Assembly: GCA_020744425.1 (NCBI GenBank)
Contig: JAGMUV010000008.1
Location: forward strand, 248,001-312,000
DNA: 64,000 nt
Reading direction: 5' to 3'
From: Dactylonectria macrodidyma
Taxonomy: Eukaryota; Ascomycota; Sordariomycetes; Hypocreales; Nectriaceae
Shown here: piece by piece, positions 30,909-40,707 of the stretch
Layout of the letters: each line of letters begins with the position of its first letter
How positions within the stretch are numbered: position 1 is the stretch's first letter
Translations under genes and position numbers: made by a program
The notes under the pieces: generated by a model
The model's database searches: none
Told to the model about the DNA's origin: nothing
What the model saw: only the letters and a program-made list of their open reading frames with translations

Positions 30909-31379
30909 CTACGGCGGCAGAAGCGGTGTTCGCTTTTATGGCACAGGGTGAGGGTCGAGTGAAGTTGGAAATAGTGGGTTTGTGGGGGGTTGAGGGGGGA
31001 TGCTCGTCTCGCTGGTTAGCTTGCGTCAAGGCGGCCTGTGGCCAATGCAAACCGGATTGTCACTCGGATGGCTTCCAAGTTTGGCGTCCATTTTTGGTCA
31101 TCAGATGGCGACTTTCCTCCAAGATAGAAGAGATGTTGCTTCTATGTGCATTGAAGCATCTCTGTCCGGTATGCTGTCCACACTTTGCTGGATTCGTCTG
31201 GTTGAGTTGTTAAGCTCTCCTTCTATTTACTGAGTTGCTCAATTTGGGGCAAATAAGCTAATTTTAGGGGTGTCGATCTTGCTGTGGTCGATCATATGGC
31301 CACGAAATGCCTCTCCTTCTCTATTCCGTGTTCGACCATTATGTCTCTGGAGTTAACATGAACCTCTCCGGTCTAGGAT
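30909..31379. other. Region without a gene
   Basis: Only short frames occur; I see nothing recognisable. Confidence 0.3.
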
Positions 31380-31805
31380 GTGGCTAGTCGACTCTCAAGC
31401 GACACTGAACCCATCCTGCCAGCAACTGGACCAAGTTGCGCCAGTTATGAAAAGCAGATATCGACCAAGATCGGTAACGAGATGGCATCACCTCTGCCTA
31501 CCCCTCGACAAGGAGTATCAAGCCCGGCGGCTGTTTCCTCTCCTAAGACTATGGGCACGCTTCATTTGAAAGCCAACGACGATGGTATATATGATGTTGA
31601 AGCACTGCTGCCCAAGTCTCAGTGGGGTAGAACAAGTTATTATCTCGTGAAGTGGGCAGGCTATCCAGATCACGACAATTCATTGGTTTCGCCAAATGCA
31701 CATCTCTGTTCCATGTTGGACTCTTCATGGCGTCCGGGGGCCCCACAACCGGTCAAATTTTCATCCTCCGGAGGATCAGTGGCGTCTCTGCGGCCAACTA
31801 CTTGA
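31380..31805 (+). pseudogene. Chromodomain protein fragment
   Basis: The 141-codon frame contains DDGIYDVEALLPKSQWGRTS followed by YYLVKWAGYPDHDNS. This is the first two-thirds of a chromodomain, including two of the aromatic cage positions (Tyr of YDVE and Trp of VKW). The third element, the WEPxxNL segment, is replaced by SLVSPNAHLC, so the methyl-lysine pocket is incomplete. This may be a frameshift or an unrecognised splice site. Before the domain lies a Ser/Pro-rich leader. Chromodomains of this type occur in HP1-like proteins and in the integrases of chromoviral retrotransposons. No integrase is seen beside it, so the origin is open. Confidence 0.5.
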
Positions 31806-32428
31806 CTCTGACCGAAATCTATGGGATCCGGGAGCGAGGAGTGAAGTAGGAGCTTGGAGGCAGGAGGAAATTCGTCAGAGTCACTGCTGTCATCACAGCT
31901 ATATAGAGACGCAGCACAGCTATTCTTTTGAACAACTACATGCTTGGTACTCCTGTCAGAAGTGTCTGGAAGGTTGGGAGCCCTGCGTTGAGCTGGATTG
32001 AATGTGGAATTGTGTGGTTGAAAAACCTCCATATTGACGTCCATGGTTGTAGAATAAAGGGTAGAGTGAAAATGATACTTGGCCCAGAACAATCCGTAGG
32101 ACATTGAAAAGGCAACGTCCAGATTCTAATTTATAGAGAAATCGCAGACATGCCTTCCGTTTCCAGTTCCGCATCTAAATCCGTGCACAAGTCCGTCCAC
32201 TCCGCTCTGACTCAGATGACGCCCGCAGAAAGCCCAGCTCACAGAGATAGTGGTCCAACTAGAGCTCGTATTCCGGCCACGGCATGCGTCACACTCGGTC
32301 CTTTATTATTAGTCACATAACAGTCATGGGGTCGTGGATATTTCGCGTCAAGGTGCCGCGTTCGAACGTCTCCATGCAAATGCATTCTTGCAACTGCATT
32401 CTTGCAACTGCATTCTGTACCGCGTGAA
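31806..32428. other. Flank of hAT copy 3; possible truncated gene start
   Basis: A 57-codon frame from ATG 32150 (MPSVSSSASKSVHKSVHSAL) could be the beginning of a gene cut by the transposon, but is unsupported. 32375-32416 contains three tandem copies of TGCAACTGCATTCT (the first with one mismatch) just in front of the transposase start. Confidence 0.35.
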
Positions 32429-34516
32429 ATGGCCGAGAGCCCAATTATCAGCTCTATGGTGCTCGAGCCGCCGGACCAAGAGGGTAAGAACTCGTGGGAC
32501 CTCTTTCCTTGGAAAGACTTCCCTGGCTACACGCAATCCCAACGCTGCGCATCCACATCGTCGTGGATATGGCAATTCGGCTACGATATCGAGAAGAGCG
32601 ATGACGATACAAAGCGGCGATGGGTTTGCAAGGTCTGCGTTGACAGTCGCAGGCCAAACCCTCATTCGACGGCCTCGAGCGGTACTCAGAACGCGGAGAT
32701 CCATCTCTGGAATGACCACAAGGTCTGGGACCCTTCCGGAAGACGGAAGCCGCCCAGCAAAGCAAAGGAGAAGACACCATCGAGGAATATCGCCGAGATG
32801 ATGAAGCTGAATACCCGTGACGCGCGAGAGCAGCAGATTGCAAACCAGATCATTGGCAGTTTTGATCGGCTAGTCTTCCAGCGTTTGGTAGTCTCGTGGA
32901 TCATCAACAGCAACTCTTCTTTCCGACAAAGTGAAGATCCATACCTCCGCGCCGCTTTCGAATATCTCAATCCACTCGTGAAGACAACCGAAGCGCATAT
33001 TACCCACAATACCGTCCGCAGGCGTATTCTTCAGGTGTACGAGGAAAACAAGGCTGAGATCAAGCGAGTATTGGCGACAGCTCCGGGGTTACTTCATATT
33101 GCGTTCGATGGTTGGAGGTCCAATAATCGCCACGCTTTGTATGGAATCTGTTGCTACTTTCTCAACACCCTTGGCCAGCCAAGAAAACTTGTGCTTGGCC
33201 TTCCTGAGCTTGTCGACCGCCATTCTGGGGACAATATCGCCGCCCACGTTGTCGAGGTCCTTCGAAGCTACGGCATTACCCACAAGGTGGGATATTTCAC
33301 ACTCGATAACGCCAGAAATAACGACATGGCGATGGAAGAAATTGGGAAGGCGCTCGGTTTCGAGGGTAAAACTCGGCGATTGCGCTGCTTTGGCCATATC
33401 CTCAATCTCGCCGTTAAGGCACTTCTTTTTGGCCATAATTCCGAGGCTTTCGAGGACGATATCCAAGGGAACGAGACCCTTGACGCGAAGGCCCACGAGC
33501 TATGGAGAAGAAAAGGACCAGTTGGGAAACTTCATAACCTCATCTTCTGGATCCACCGCTCAGACTCGCTTACCAATCTCCTCCGGTCTCTTCAGCTTAC
33601 CGCGTACACCAAGTCCGACGATCCGGTGGTTCGAGCGAAGAAACCTCTAGATGTTATCATTGATGTGGTTACCCGTTGGCTTTCCACTCTTTATATGATT
33701 CGGCGTGCCCTTCTCCTTAAAGACTTCCTCGAGGACCTTTGGTATGAGCAGAAGAGCGAGTGGGAGGGGTTAGTATTAAGGGGAAAGAAGTCAAGCAGCG
33801 AGGTGCCGCTCTGCCTCAGGGACGAGAACAAACTCGAGGAGAAGGACTGGGCTATTATTTCCTTATTCAACGAGGTCCTTCAACACTTCGAGCACGTCCT
33901 GATTACTCTCGAAGGCGACGGTCAGCAGCGCAAGCGGAAGGAAGGATACATTGAGGCATATGGGTGTCCATGGGATATCCTGCTTGGCTACGAATACCTC
34001 CTTAGCAAAATGGAGGTATTTAAGGCTGCTGCCCATCGATATCCCGATCCCGAGCACTTCAAGGTTAACATTAACCTCTGTTGGAAAAAGCTTGACAAGT
34101 ACTACTCGCGGCTTGACGAGACGCCGGCTTATTATGCCGCTATTGCACTTCACCCAGCGTATCGTTGGGGATATTTCGAGGACGTGTGGGCGGACCGCCC
34201 AGACTGGATCCAAACTGCAAAGTCCCTTGTAGAAGATGGGGGACAGAAAATATGGCACACCAAAACACAGTTTCACTACGTACAAAGCGATACCTTCTTT
34301 TTCAAAAAGCGAAAAAAGTCCTATGATATGGAGCTTGTATTTAAGATAGCATATATGTACTTTTTTTCTGCCTTCGGGGAGGCTATGCTGTTGGAAATCA
34401 GTACCGCGTTACGTGTAAATGTGGCCATTACAGTAGTTGACAAGGCCTTTGGTGTGCCATTTTTTCTGGCCCCCGCATGGGGAGTACCGACAGAACTGTT
34501 AATGCGCCAACATTGA
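32429..34516 (+). pseudogene. hAT transposase, C-terminus lost to MITE insertion (hAT copy 3)
   Basis: The frame is open for more than 690 codons from ATG 32429 (MAESPIISSMVLEPP). It has a BED finger (WVCKVCVDSRRPN...IHLWNDHKVW), the substrate-binding and RNase H-like core (GLLHIAFDGWRSNNRHALYG; VGYFTLDNARNNDMAMEEIG; LRCFGHILNLAVKALLFG; VVTRWLSTLYMIRRAL), and the helical segment LDKYYSRLDETPAYYAAIAL HPAYRWGYF. At 34238 the sequence enters a 237-bp MITE and the frame ends inside unrelated sequence at 34516. The dimerisation domain is therefore absent. The lack of stops in the remaining part shows that this copy is young and not RIPed. The extra nine codons upstream (from 32402) come from the 14-bp tandem repeat and are unlikely to be translated. 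Confidence 0.85.
34238..34474. mobile_element. MITE with 27-bp terminal inverted repeats
   Basis: The left arm 34238-34264 (GGGGGACAGAAAATATGG, then CACACCAAA) matches the complement of 34448-34474 with two mismatches. The 183-bp interior has no useful ORF. It interrupts the hAT copy 3 transposase. I found no clear target duplication, so superfamily assignment is open. Confidence 0.75.
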
Positions 34517-34772
34517 CCAGGGTGCACCATAAAAGTGGTTCGCATTTTAGCCGACGTATCGGAGTCATTGCCGAGGAGGCCGAGCCAGCCACAGCCGCCT
34601 TATGACGATTGCGTTGTGCTTGCCTCACGGTTGCCTCAACTGCCAACTGGCGGGCGAACCATTAGGTGGCAAGGCGACCCAACAAGCATCCCCCTTATAA
34701 CTGCGAATCCCACCTCTAAATGTCCAGCAAAACTACCATCTCCACAGCCGAGTCTCCAACCACCACCATCAA

Positions 34773-35276
34773 GTGTCGTCTTCTCAGGACAAATGGGACG
34801 AAAGCTGTATTAGTATGGTCTTTACAAAGAAGTGGGTAACGCACTTGCGGAACAAGAATCGACAAGATGTCTCCTCCCAAAAGACTTTTTCTCAGTGCAG
34901 TACCGAGGTAGCCAGCGATCTCGAGTCGCTACACCCTCAAGTTTCGTCTTCTCAGTACGAAGGGGACGAAAGCCACATCAGTATGAACTTTAAGAAGTGG
35001 ATGACGCACTTGTGGAACAAGAATCGGCAGAATGTCTCCTCCCAAAAGGGGCTTTCTCAGTGCAGCAGCTCCGAGGTGCCCAGCGATCTCGAGTCGCTAC
35101 CATCACGCCTCCAAGAGAAGTTCATCGCACGTCTCGACGGGGACACGGACGAGGATGTTGATGATGCGTTTAACGGATCACAGAAGCGTAAGCTCACCCC
35201 ACTCCAAATCCCGCGGGTTGGACCACCGATATATAACAGGACCGCCGACTGGCACTGCAGACGACCACGATGCTGA
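34773..35276 (+). CDS. Hypothetical ORF with tandem 56-residue repeat
   Basis: The ORF contains two tandem copies of a 168-bp unit (starting near 34777 and 34945). Each encodes SSSQ...ESxISM, FxKKWxTHL, NKNRQ, VSSQK, LSQCS and SDLESL. The unit length is an exact multiple of three and the copies keep the frame, which favours real coding sequence. The remainder is RLQEKFIARLDGDTDEDVDD and a basic tail. It ends just before the Est1-like frame starts in another phase and may be an upstream exon of it; no convincing splice pair was found. No known domain. Confidence 0.4.
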   Translation: MSSSQDKWDESCISMVFTKKWVTHLRNKNRQDVSSQKTFSQCSTEVASDLESLHPQVSSSQYEGDESHISMNFKKWMTHLWNKNRQNVSSQKGLSQCSSSEVPSDLESLPSRLQEKFIARLDGDTDEDVDDAFNGSQKRKLTPLQIPRVGPPIYNRTADWHCRRPRC

Positions 35277-37275
35277 CTTGGTTGCCTCTCACTCTAGTCC
35301 GGGCCAGTAATGCCATATTCGGGTGTTGCTTCGGAGGCGCCCAGAGCGCATCTAAGAACATACCAAAGAGGAATACCATTCCAAAGCCAGCTGTCGTCCA
35401 AGTCACCCAAGCAGCGACTCGTCCAGCATCCGACGACGACCCTAAGAAGAGGTCCCAGTCTTCCGCAACAAATCAACCGACTCAGGCAGCACTATTGGGA
35501 GGTCCAAGAGTAGCGCTTCCGAGAGGCTCTCGTGGTCGGCAGATGATAGCATTCCCTCATCGTGCTACCCTCCAACCGTCAAACAAAACAGCCAGGCCCT
35601 CTCGACATTCCTCCCAGCCTAATGAGGCCGAACCTCCGCAGATGATTCTCCAGCCTGAAACAAAGCCTATTTCTCAGGCCCAGCTTGTTGCCGAAGTGAA
35701 AGGCATATATGCTGGCCTGATCATGGTTGAGGCGAAGTGCATCGAAGTCGATAACGCACAGTCATCCAAAACAACGGATGCAGACCCGTTGAATAACGAG
35801 CAGTGGCAAGCGTTGATTGCGCTGCATCGCACGCTGTTGCATGAGCACCACGACTTCTTTCTTGCAAGCCAGCATCCCTCGGCTAGTGTTCCACTACGGG
35901 GGCTTGCATCAAAATATGACATGCCAGCTCGAATGTGGCGACACGGCATCCATTCCTTCCTGGAGCTCCTTCGACATAGACTGCCAGCATCCCTAGAGCA
36001 TATACTGACGTTTCTATGCCTTGCATATAGTATGACGGCGTTATTATATGAAACCGTGCCAGCTTTTGAGGAGACCTGGATTGAGTGCCTAGGAGATCTT
36101 GGCCGTTACAGGATGGTGATCGAGGATGATGACATTAAGGACCGAGAAGTGTGGACAGGAGTGAGTCGGCACTGGTATAGCAAGGCATCAGACAAGTCTC
36201 CGACCACAGGACGCCTCTATCACCACTTGGCTATCTTGGCTCAACCGAATGCCTTGCAACAGCTATACTACTACGCCAAATCGCTGTGTGTGCCGATCCC
36301 GTTCCTCAGCACAAAAGAAAGTATTATGACCCTGTTTGACCCTGTACTGGGCTCTAATATAACGCGCCTCGCCCCAATTGACGCAGCCTTTGTGCGGGTA
36401 CATGGGATTTTCTTCTCGGGCAAGTCAGAGGATAAGCTAGAAGATTCGATAGAAGAGTTCTTAAGTCTCCTCGACAATCACATCAGTCGAACAACAAGGC
36501 GATGGCTCGAAGCTGGGTCAGTACTATTAGTGCGTTTTGCGTTGAATTTTCATTGACCTGACTTAGCTACTTTATCGGGATCGCGATCGGGTGCTCTCTC
36601 CTTGGGTATGGAGCTGATTCTAATATCCTCACAAGAGCAATGTCCCAGCGACTGGATAAGACCGACACCACTAGAGATAGAAGCACTATCCCGGAAGTTC
36701 CCCCCGGTAACACCTTCAAGAAGTCACTCTCATTTGCAGTCCGGACTTACGAGATTGTCACCACTCGCTAGGGAGATGCCAACATCCTTCCCTTTGTTCA
36801 TACAACCCTTATTTTCATCGAGCATATGACACATTATCCGACCGCCATGTCATATCTCGAACGAGAGTATCCCTAGAAGCTCACCGCCGCCATGCTCAAT
36901 TATATTCTAGCCTCAGGCGAGTATAGAACAAGAATAGACAGAAACTTCCCTGGCCTGGAGAAAGACGAACCTCCACGGCCACTCCCAGAGGACTACGCCA
37001 TGCGCGGTCTTACCTATGCTGAGGACTACCACCCGAAGGAATGGTTTGTCAACGAGAAGATTGACGAGGATGAGAAGTTCTTTGAACTCGCATCAATAGC
37101 CCACGAAAGAAAGGAACGCATACTTTACCTAGGGCTCAAAATCGCAACCCTAGGAAAGTGGCTAACCTTTGATATTGAGACTAAATTGTTTTATGTCGTC
37201 AGCAAGTACGACGTGGAGTTAGCGGCCATTCCCCTGTCCCAGCCACAGTCCCCGGACCCAAAGCATTCCCCTTGA
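35270..37275 (+). pseudogene. Est1-type DNA/RNA-binding domain protein with two nonsense codons
   Basis: Exon 1 (35270-36516) has a disordered N-terminus and then the Est1 DNA/RNA-binding core: LASKYDMPARMWRHGIHSFL, AFEETWIECLGDLGRYRMVI EDDDIKDREVWTG, RLYHHLAILAQPNALQQLYY, and FVRVHGIFFSGKSEDKLEDS. A 50-nt intron (36517-36566, GTCAGT to TTAG, phase 2) joins to exon 2. There TAG at 36769-36771 and TAG at 36874-36876 stand where Trp is expected (R-W-GDAN and YP-W-KL). The frame then continues MLNYILASGEYRTRI, PRPLPEDYAMRGLTYAEDYH and EWFVNEKIDEDEKFFELASI to TGA at 37275. Two G-to-A changes thus inactivate an otherwise complete gene. Relatives act in telomerase recruitment or nonsense-mediated decay, but filamentous fungi carry many divergent paralogues of unknown role. 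Confidence 0.75.
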
Positions 37276-38466
37276 TGGGTGTGCTGGACTGATAAGGTGG
37301 AGTTGTTTTCGGCAGGTTTGTCTGAGCAGGTATTGGACTTTCTGTCACATCTATCTATAGCAGTTACCGCTAGGAGACGGAGCTGTCATCAGGATACTAG
37401 GAATTATTTGCTTTTACCTATTCGGCTGTTTGGCTATGATGCTATCCACATCCAGCTGAATTGCTAGTCTGTGATGCCTTAGGCATCAACTATTGCATCG
37501 TTCTTCTATAACTACGGTCCCTACGGCCTCAGATAGCTAGAAATCAAGAGCTTCCACACACATCTCAATGCACCCTTCTTATCAGATGCGACATTCTGTT
37601 ACTCCCGAAACATTTGCCGAAGTCGTTTCGCGCTTGGAAGTTGTTGAGATACGAAAGGTGTCTCTACCGTTAGGCAGCAGGACCGGTTCGAAGGTTTCGT
37701 GGTTTCCTGGTGTCTTGAGAGGCGACCTAGCCGGTGGAACGGGAGTATCGAGAAGGTCGATTCGAGGCAGACGGTATATAACTTGGGACATGAAACCAAC
37801 TGGTTGGGCTCTGGCAGGTTCCGAACGTGAAAATTGAGGTCGGCTTGCGGGTAGTATGAATGATGGCGGCCGCGGTTGTACCTCATGAGGGACAGGTTGG
37901 GTTTGACCACTCGTTCTTCCGACACAAACCGTGCATTCTTCGCCAATCGCACGGCACTCCCTGACTTCTGAGCTTGAATCAGCCATGGAATTCCGATCGA
38001 TCTCGTTGACTGAAGAGCCACCCATGATCTCGGAACCCCACCTGGCCCGCTAGCTCACCTTCTTGACAAGTCGGCTTATGTCCTAGCTCCCTGGGGCAGG
38101 GAACCTTGGGGTCGAATGGCGGTGAGTTCTATGAGATAATCGCAGATGACAAGGCAGTGGAGATATATTAAGAGCAACGGATTAAACGGGGAAAGCAATA
38201 TCGCAAGCAACATATACCTAGCTTTAGTTTCGGCTCTTTTTCCTGCGAAGATATAACAGACATCTAATTTAGTAGTGCATAAAATTTTGCCGCAGCTTCG
38301 CTCGGACACAGGGACTCTGCTTGGTAGCTATTTCTAGTTGGTCCAATATTTCTAATGAATCTTTAGCTATCCTTGCCAATGTCCAACAGCGATAATATAG
38401 CGTTCTTCTGACTTATTTATACCTAACCCGACGGTCAAAGACCTGATCCAGTCCTATAATGCCCTG
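37276..38466. other. Region without a secure gene
   Basis: Two long minus-strand frames overlap (38025-37582 and 38021-37599). The first (MGGSSVNEIDRNSMADSSSE, 147 codons, Pro/Ser-rich) might be a short disordered protein but has no domain. 38050-38466 is featureless. Confidence 0.3.
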
Positions 38467-39798
38467 CTAAGAAGGAGGGGCCCCTATGTAAATAGTTAAG
38501 TTAGCAACGTTTCCAGACGAAACAATACCTGAGGCATTCTCATTGCCGTCCGGGTTGACATCGTCGTACGGAAATGCATATCCCTTTCCATCCACCTCGT
38601 ACTGGTGAATGACGCGGCTGTAGTGGTTGGTAGGATCAATCGTGTAATATGAGGCACTATTGAGGCTTGGCTGCACATTGCCTCCATCCAGAAGAAGAGT
38701 GGAGCGGGCAAATGCAGCGCAGAGACGCGGCACCACTGCCTTATGAATGGTATTATCGCCATCCATGATAGCAAATGGCCCAGTGTTGCAGCCCCAAATA
38801 TCATTAGCACTGGGCTTTGCGTAGCCTCGGTTGTCGCCGTTGCAGACCAATTCATCTCCCGAAACCGTGCAGCTAACGTCTCTATAGTCTGTCTGCGTGT
38901 TGATTGTCAAGATCGAGGTGGTATATTGGGCCCAGACCTGGTCAACATAACTATGCCAGTATTTCGCAAAGGCATCAGCGTTAAGGTAGTAGAAGTTGCC
39001 GGGCGACAAGACTCGGATGGGAGTTCCTGTAGTATTGGCGAGGCACATGGAGCTCCACGGGTACCCATCAGCCCCCGTCTGCGTCACCAGGTCATTGCAA
39101 ATGTTCATGACGCTATCGGCCTCAAGTCCTGCTGCGCTCTGGGTGGTGCCGTCGGTGACTGTTAGCAAAATGCCCAAAATCATGCCAACAAAGTCAACGT
39201 AGCTAATGTTGGCATATATGATCCCACCAGTATAGGTGAATTCAACGAAGCCCCACTTAAGGCCAACGTTTGCATCCTGGAGATTGGTAAAGGACGGCTG
39301 AACCAAGCAATCCCCTGTGCCAATACTCATCATGTAAAACGACATTGCACCCTCGGAAAAATAGATGCGTCCGGAGCTCATAGAGATTGGCAGGGTGAAC
39401 TCAAGTGTATGACCAGACGAAGCCATGGGAATGGCAATATTCTGGGTAACCTGAACAGGGACTATAGAGCCACCTGAGGAAGGATAAATTAAAGACCCAT
39501 TGGAAGCAACAAAAACGACAGCGCCATTGGGGTCCAGCCCGGAGATGTAAGCGTTAACTGCACCGCCATTGTAGTTATTTACGAACTTGAGAGGTAGAGT
39601 GGCACCAACTAGGTCCTGCCGAGTAATAGTGCCAGTGCTACTGTTGAGGGTATTTTCTTCTGTGATCTTGAGAGCATCGATACCTCCTGGTTGGATTTTG
39701 GTAAACCCCTCTGGGGTTAGCGTGCCTTTGGCAAATGGTAGAGCGGGACAACAAATTGCTACGCTTAGAAGAGCGTCAATAAAAGAAAATGGACGCAT
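38467..39798 (-). CDS. Secreted glycoside hydrolase family 64 (beta-1,3-glucanase)
   Basis: The intact 443-residue ORF starts with a signal peptide (MRPFSFIDALLSVAICCPAL, cleavage near residue 25). GH64 hallmarks follow: TLPLKFVNNYNGGAVNAYIS, the catalytic segment WGFVEFTYTGG...ISYVDFVG with Glu186 and Asp202 (16 residues apart, as in characterised GH64 enzymes), and a C-terminal KGYAFPYDDVNPDGNEN. GH64 enzymes cleave beta-1,3-glucan, releasing laminaripentaose in bacteria. In fungi they would act on fungal cell walls during growth, autolysis or mycoparasitism. Several N-glycosylation sites are visible (for example NISY and NASG). There are no introns or stops. This is one of the best-preserved genes in the window. 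Confidence 0.9.
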   Translation of the reverse strand: MRPFSFIDALLSVAICCPALPFAKGTLTPEGFTKIQPGGIDALKITEENTLNSSTGTITRQDLVGATLPLKFVNNYNGGAVNAYISGLDPNGAVVFVASNGSLIYPSSGGSIVPVQVTQNIAIPMASSGHTLEFTLPISMSSGRIYFSEGAMSFYMMSIGTGDCLVQPSFTNLQDANVGLKWGFVEFTYTGGIIYANISYVDFVGMILGILLTVTDGTTQSAAGLEADSVMNICNDLVTQTGADGYPWSSMCLANTTGTPIRVLSPGNFYYLNADAFAKYWHSYVDQVWAQYTTSILTINTQTDYRDVSCTVSGDELVCNGDNRGYAKPSANDIWGCNTGPFAIMDGDNTIHKAVVPRLCAAFARSTLLLDGGNVQPSLNSASYYTIDPTNHYSRVIHQYEVDGKGYAFPYDDVNPDGNENASGIVSSGNVANLTIYIGAPPS

Positions 39799-40162
39799 CT
39801 GAGCGAGATGAAAGGATAGATTAGATAAATAAGAGTGACTGGACGAGCAGCAAAGAAATTGAGTGAAGTACTATTAGTACACTCATCAATGGCCGTTTAT
39901 GTCCTCCTCTGGTGCGCATTTCTAAGGCCTTGAGTATCATCTTGGCCGCCCCGTGGCTCAGAGGAACGAGGCGGCCAAAGCCGGGAGGCATCTGACCTGT
40001 TTTGACGCGGATGCCGCAAGCTACATAAACGCATTGAATACTATGACCATAACCGCCTGGATTATAATTATGCTTAATCTCTGTCACCATTGAGAGCGAA
40101 TCATCAAACGAAACAACCGTACCTGTACGGACCGGACGGTAGCAGTGAATCTTGAGTTTCCT
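39799..40162. other. Upstream flank of the GH64 gene
   Basis: Presumed promoter of the leftward GH64 gene. The minus-strand frame 40219-39821 covers it but has no family signature. Confidence 0.35.
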
Positions 40163-40302
40163 AAAACTAGATACTTGAGCAAAACTGGATGTTTGATTAA
40201 AACTGGAGCTTTGATTCAACCTGGGCTTTGACTAAATCGGACATTTAACGAGACTTGGCCGTTCTGACAAAGTGTGACCATTGGCTAACCTCGGCGTATA
40301 CA
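40163..40302. repeat. Degenerate 18-bp tandem repeat
   Basis: About eight diverged units of 17-18 bp occur with consensus AAAACTGGAGNTTTGATT. The second and third differ at only two positions and later units are increasingly altered. On the minus strand the left units encode SSFNQT/SSFAQV-type hexapeptides. Confidence 0.65.
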
Positions 40303-40707
40303 CCAGATTGACACAACTGGGCTTTGATACTGAGACTCGATATGATGAATTGACATGTCGATCGAAGGCACCTTGTTGGGGACCAACCGTGGATTGATCG
40401 TGCAGAGTCATGTACAAGGTAATCTGTCGTGTGAGCTCCTGATCCGTGGGCTTGGGGCTTGCTGGCATTTCCGGGAGAGAGGGGGAGGGAAGTACAATGC
40501 TTTGAGCGCATCAACCTCGCCGGACTATGCTGGAGCTGTAATACCCTGCCTAATAACATCTTGCTTGATTAACGGCTAAGCTCTGAAGGGCAGCTGCGAT
40601 TGTCTTCAGTTGGTAGGTGTTGCAGGTTCACTCAGCTAGCATGTCACTGGCGGGGACAAGGGCAGGGTTCGGTATAGATATATTGGGAAGGCTAGGGAAT
40701 ATCTAGA
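40303..40707. other. Region without a supported gene
   Basis: Short minus-strand frame 40468-40232 (MPASPKPTDQELTRQITLYM) looks protein-like but is unsupported. The region borders the truncated end of the gypsy element. Confidence 0.3.

Noticed and set aside
37568..37837. 89-codon plus-strand ORF
   Set aside because: Antisense to a Pro/Ser-rich frame that is itself uncertain; neither has support.
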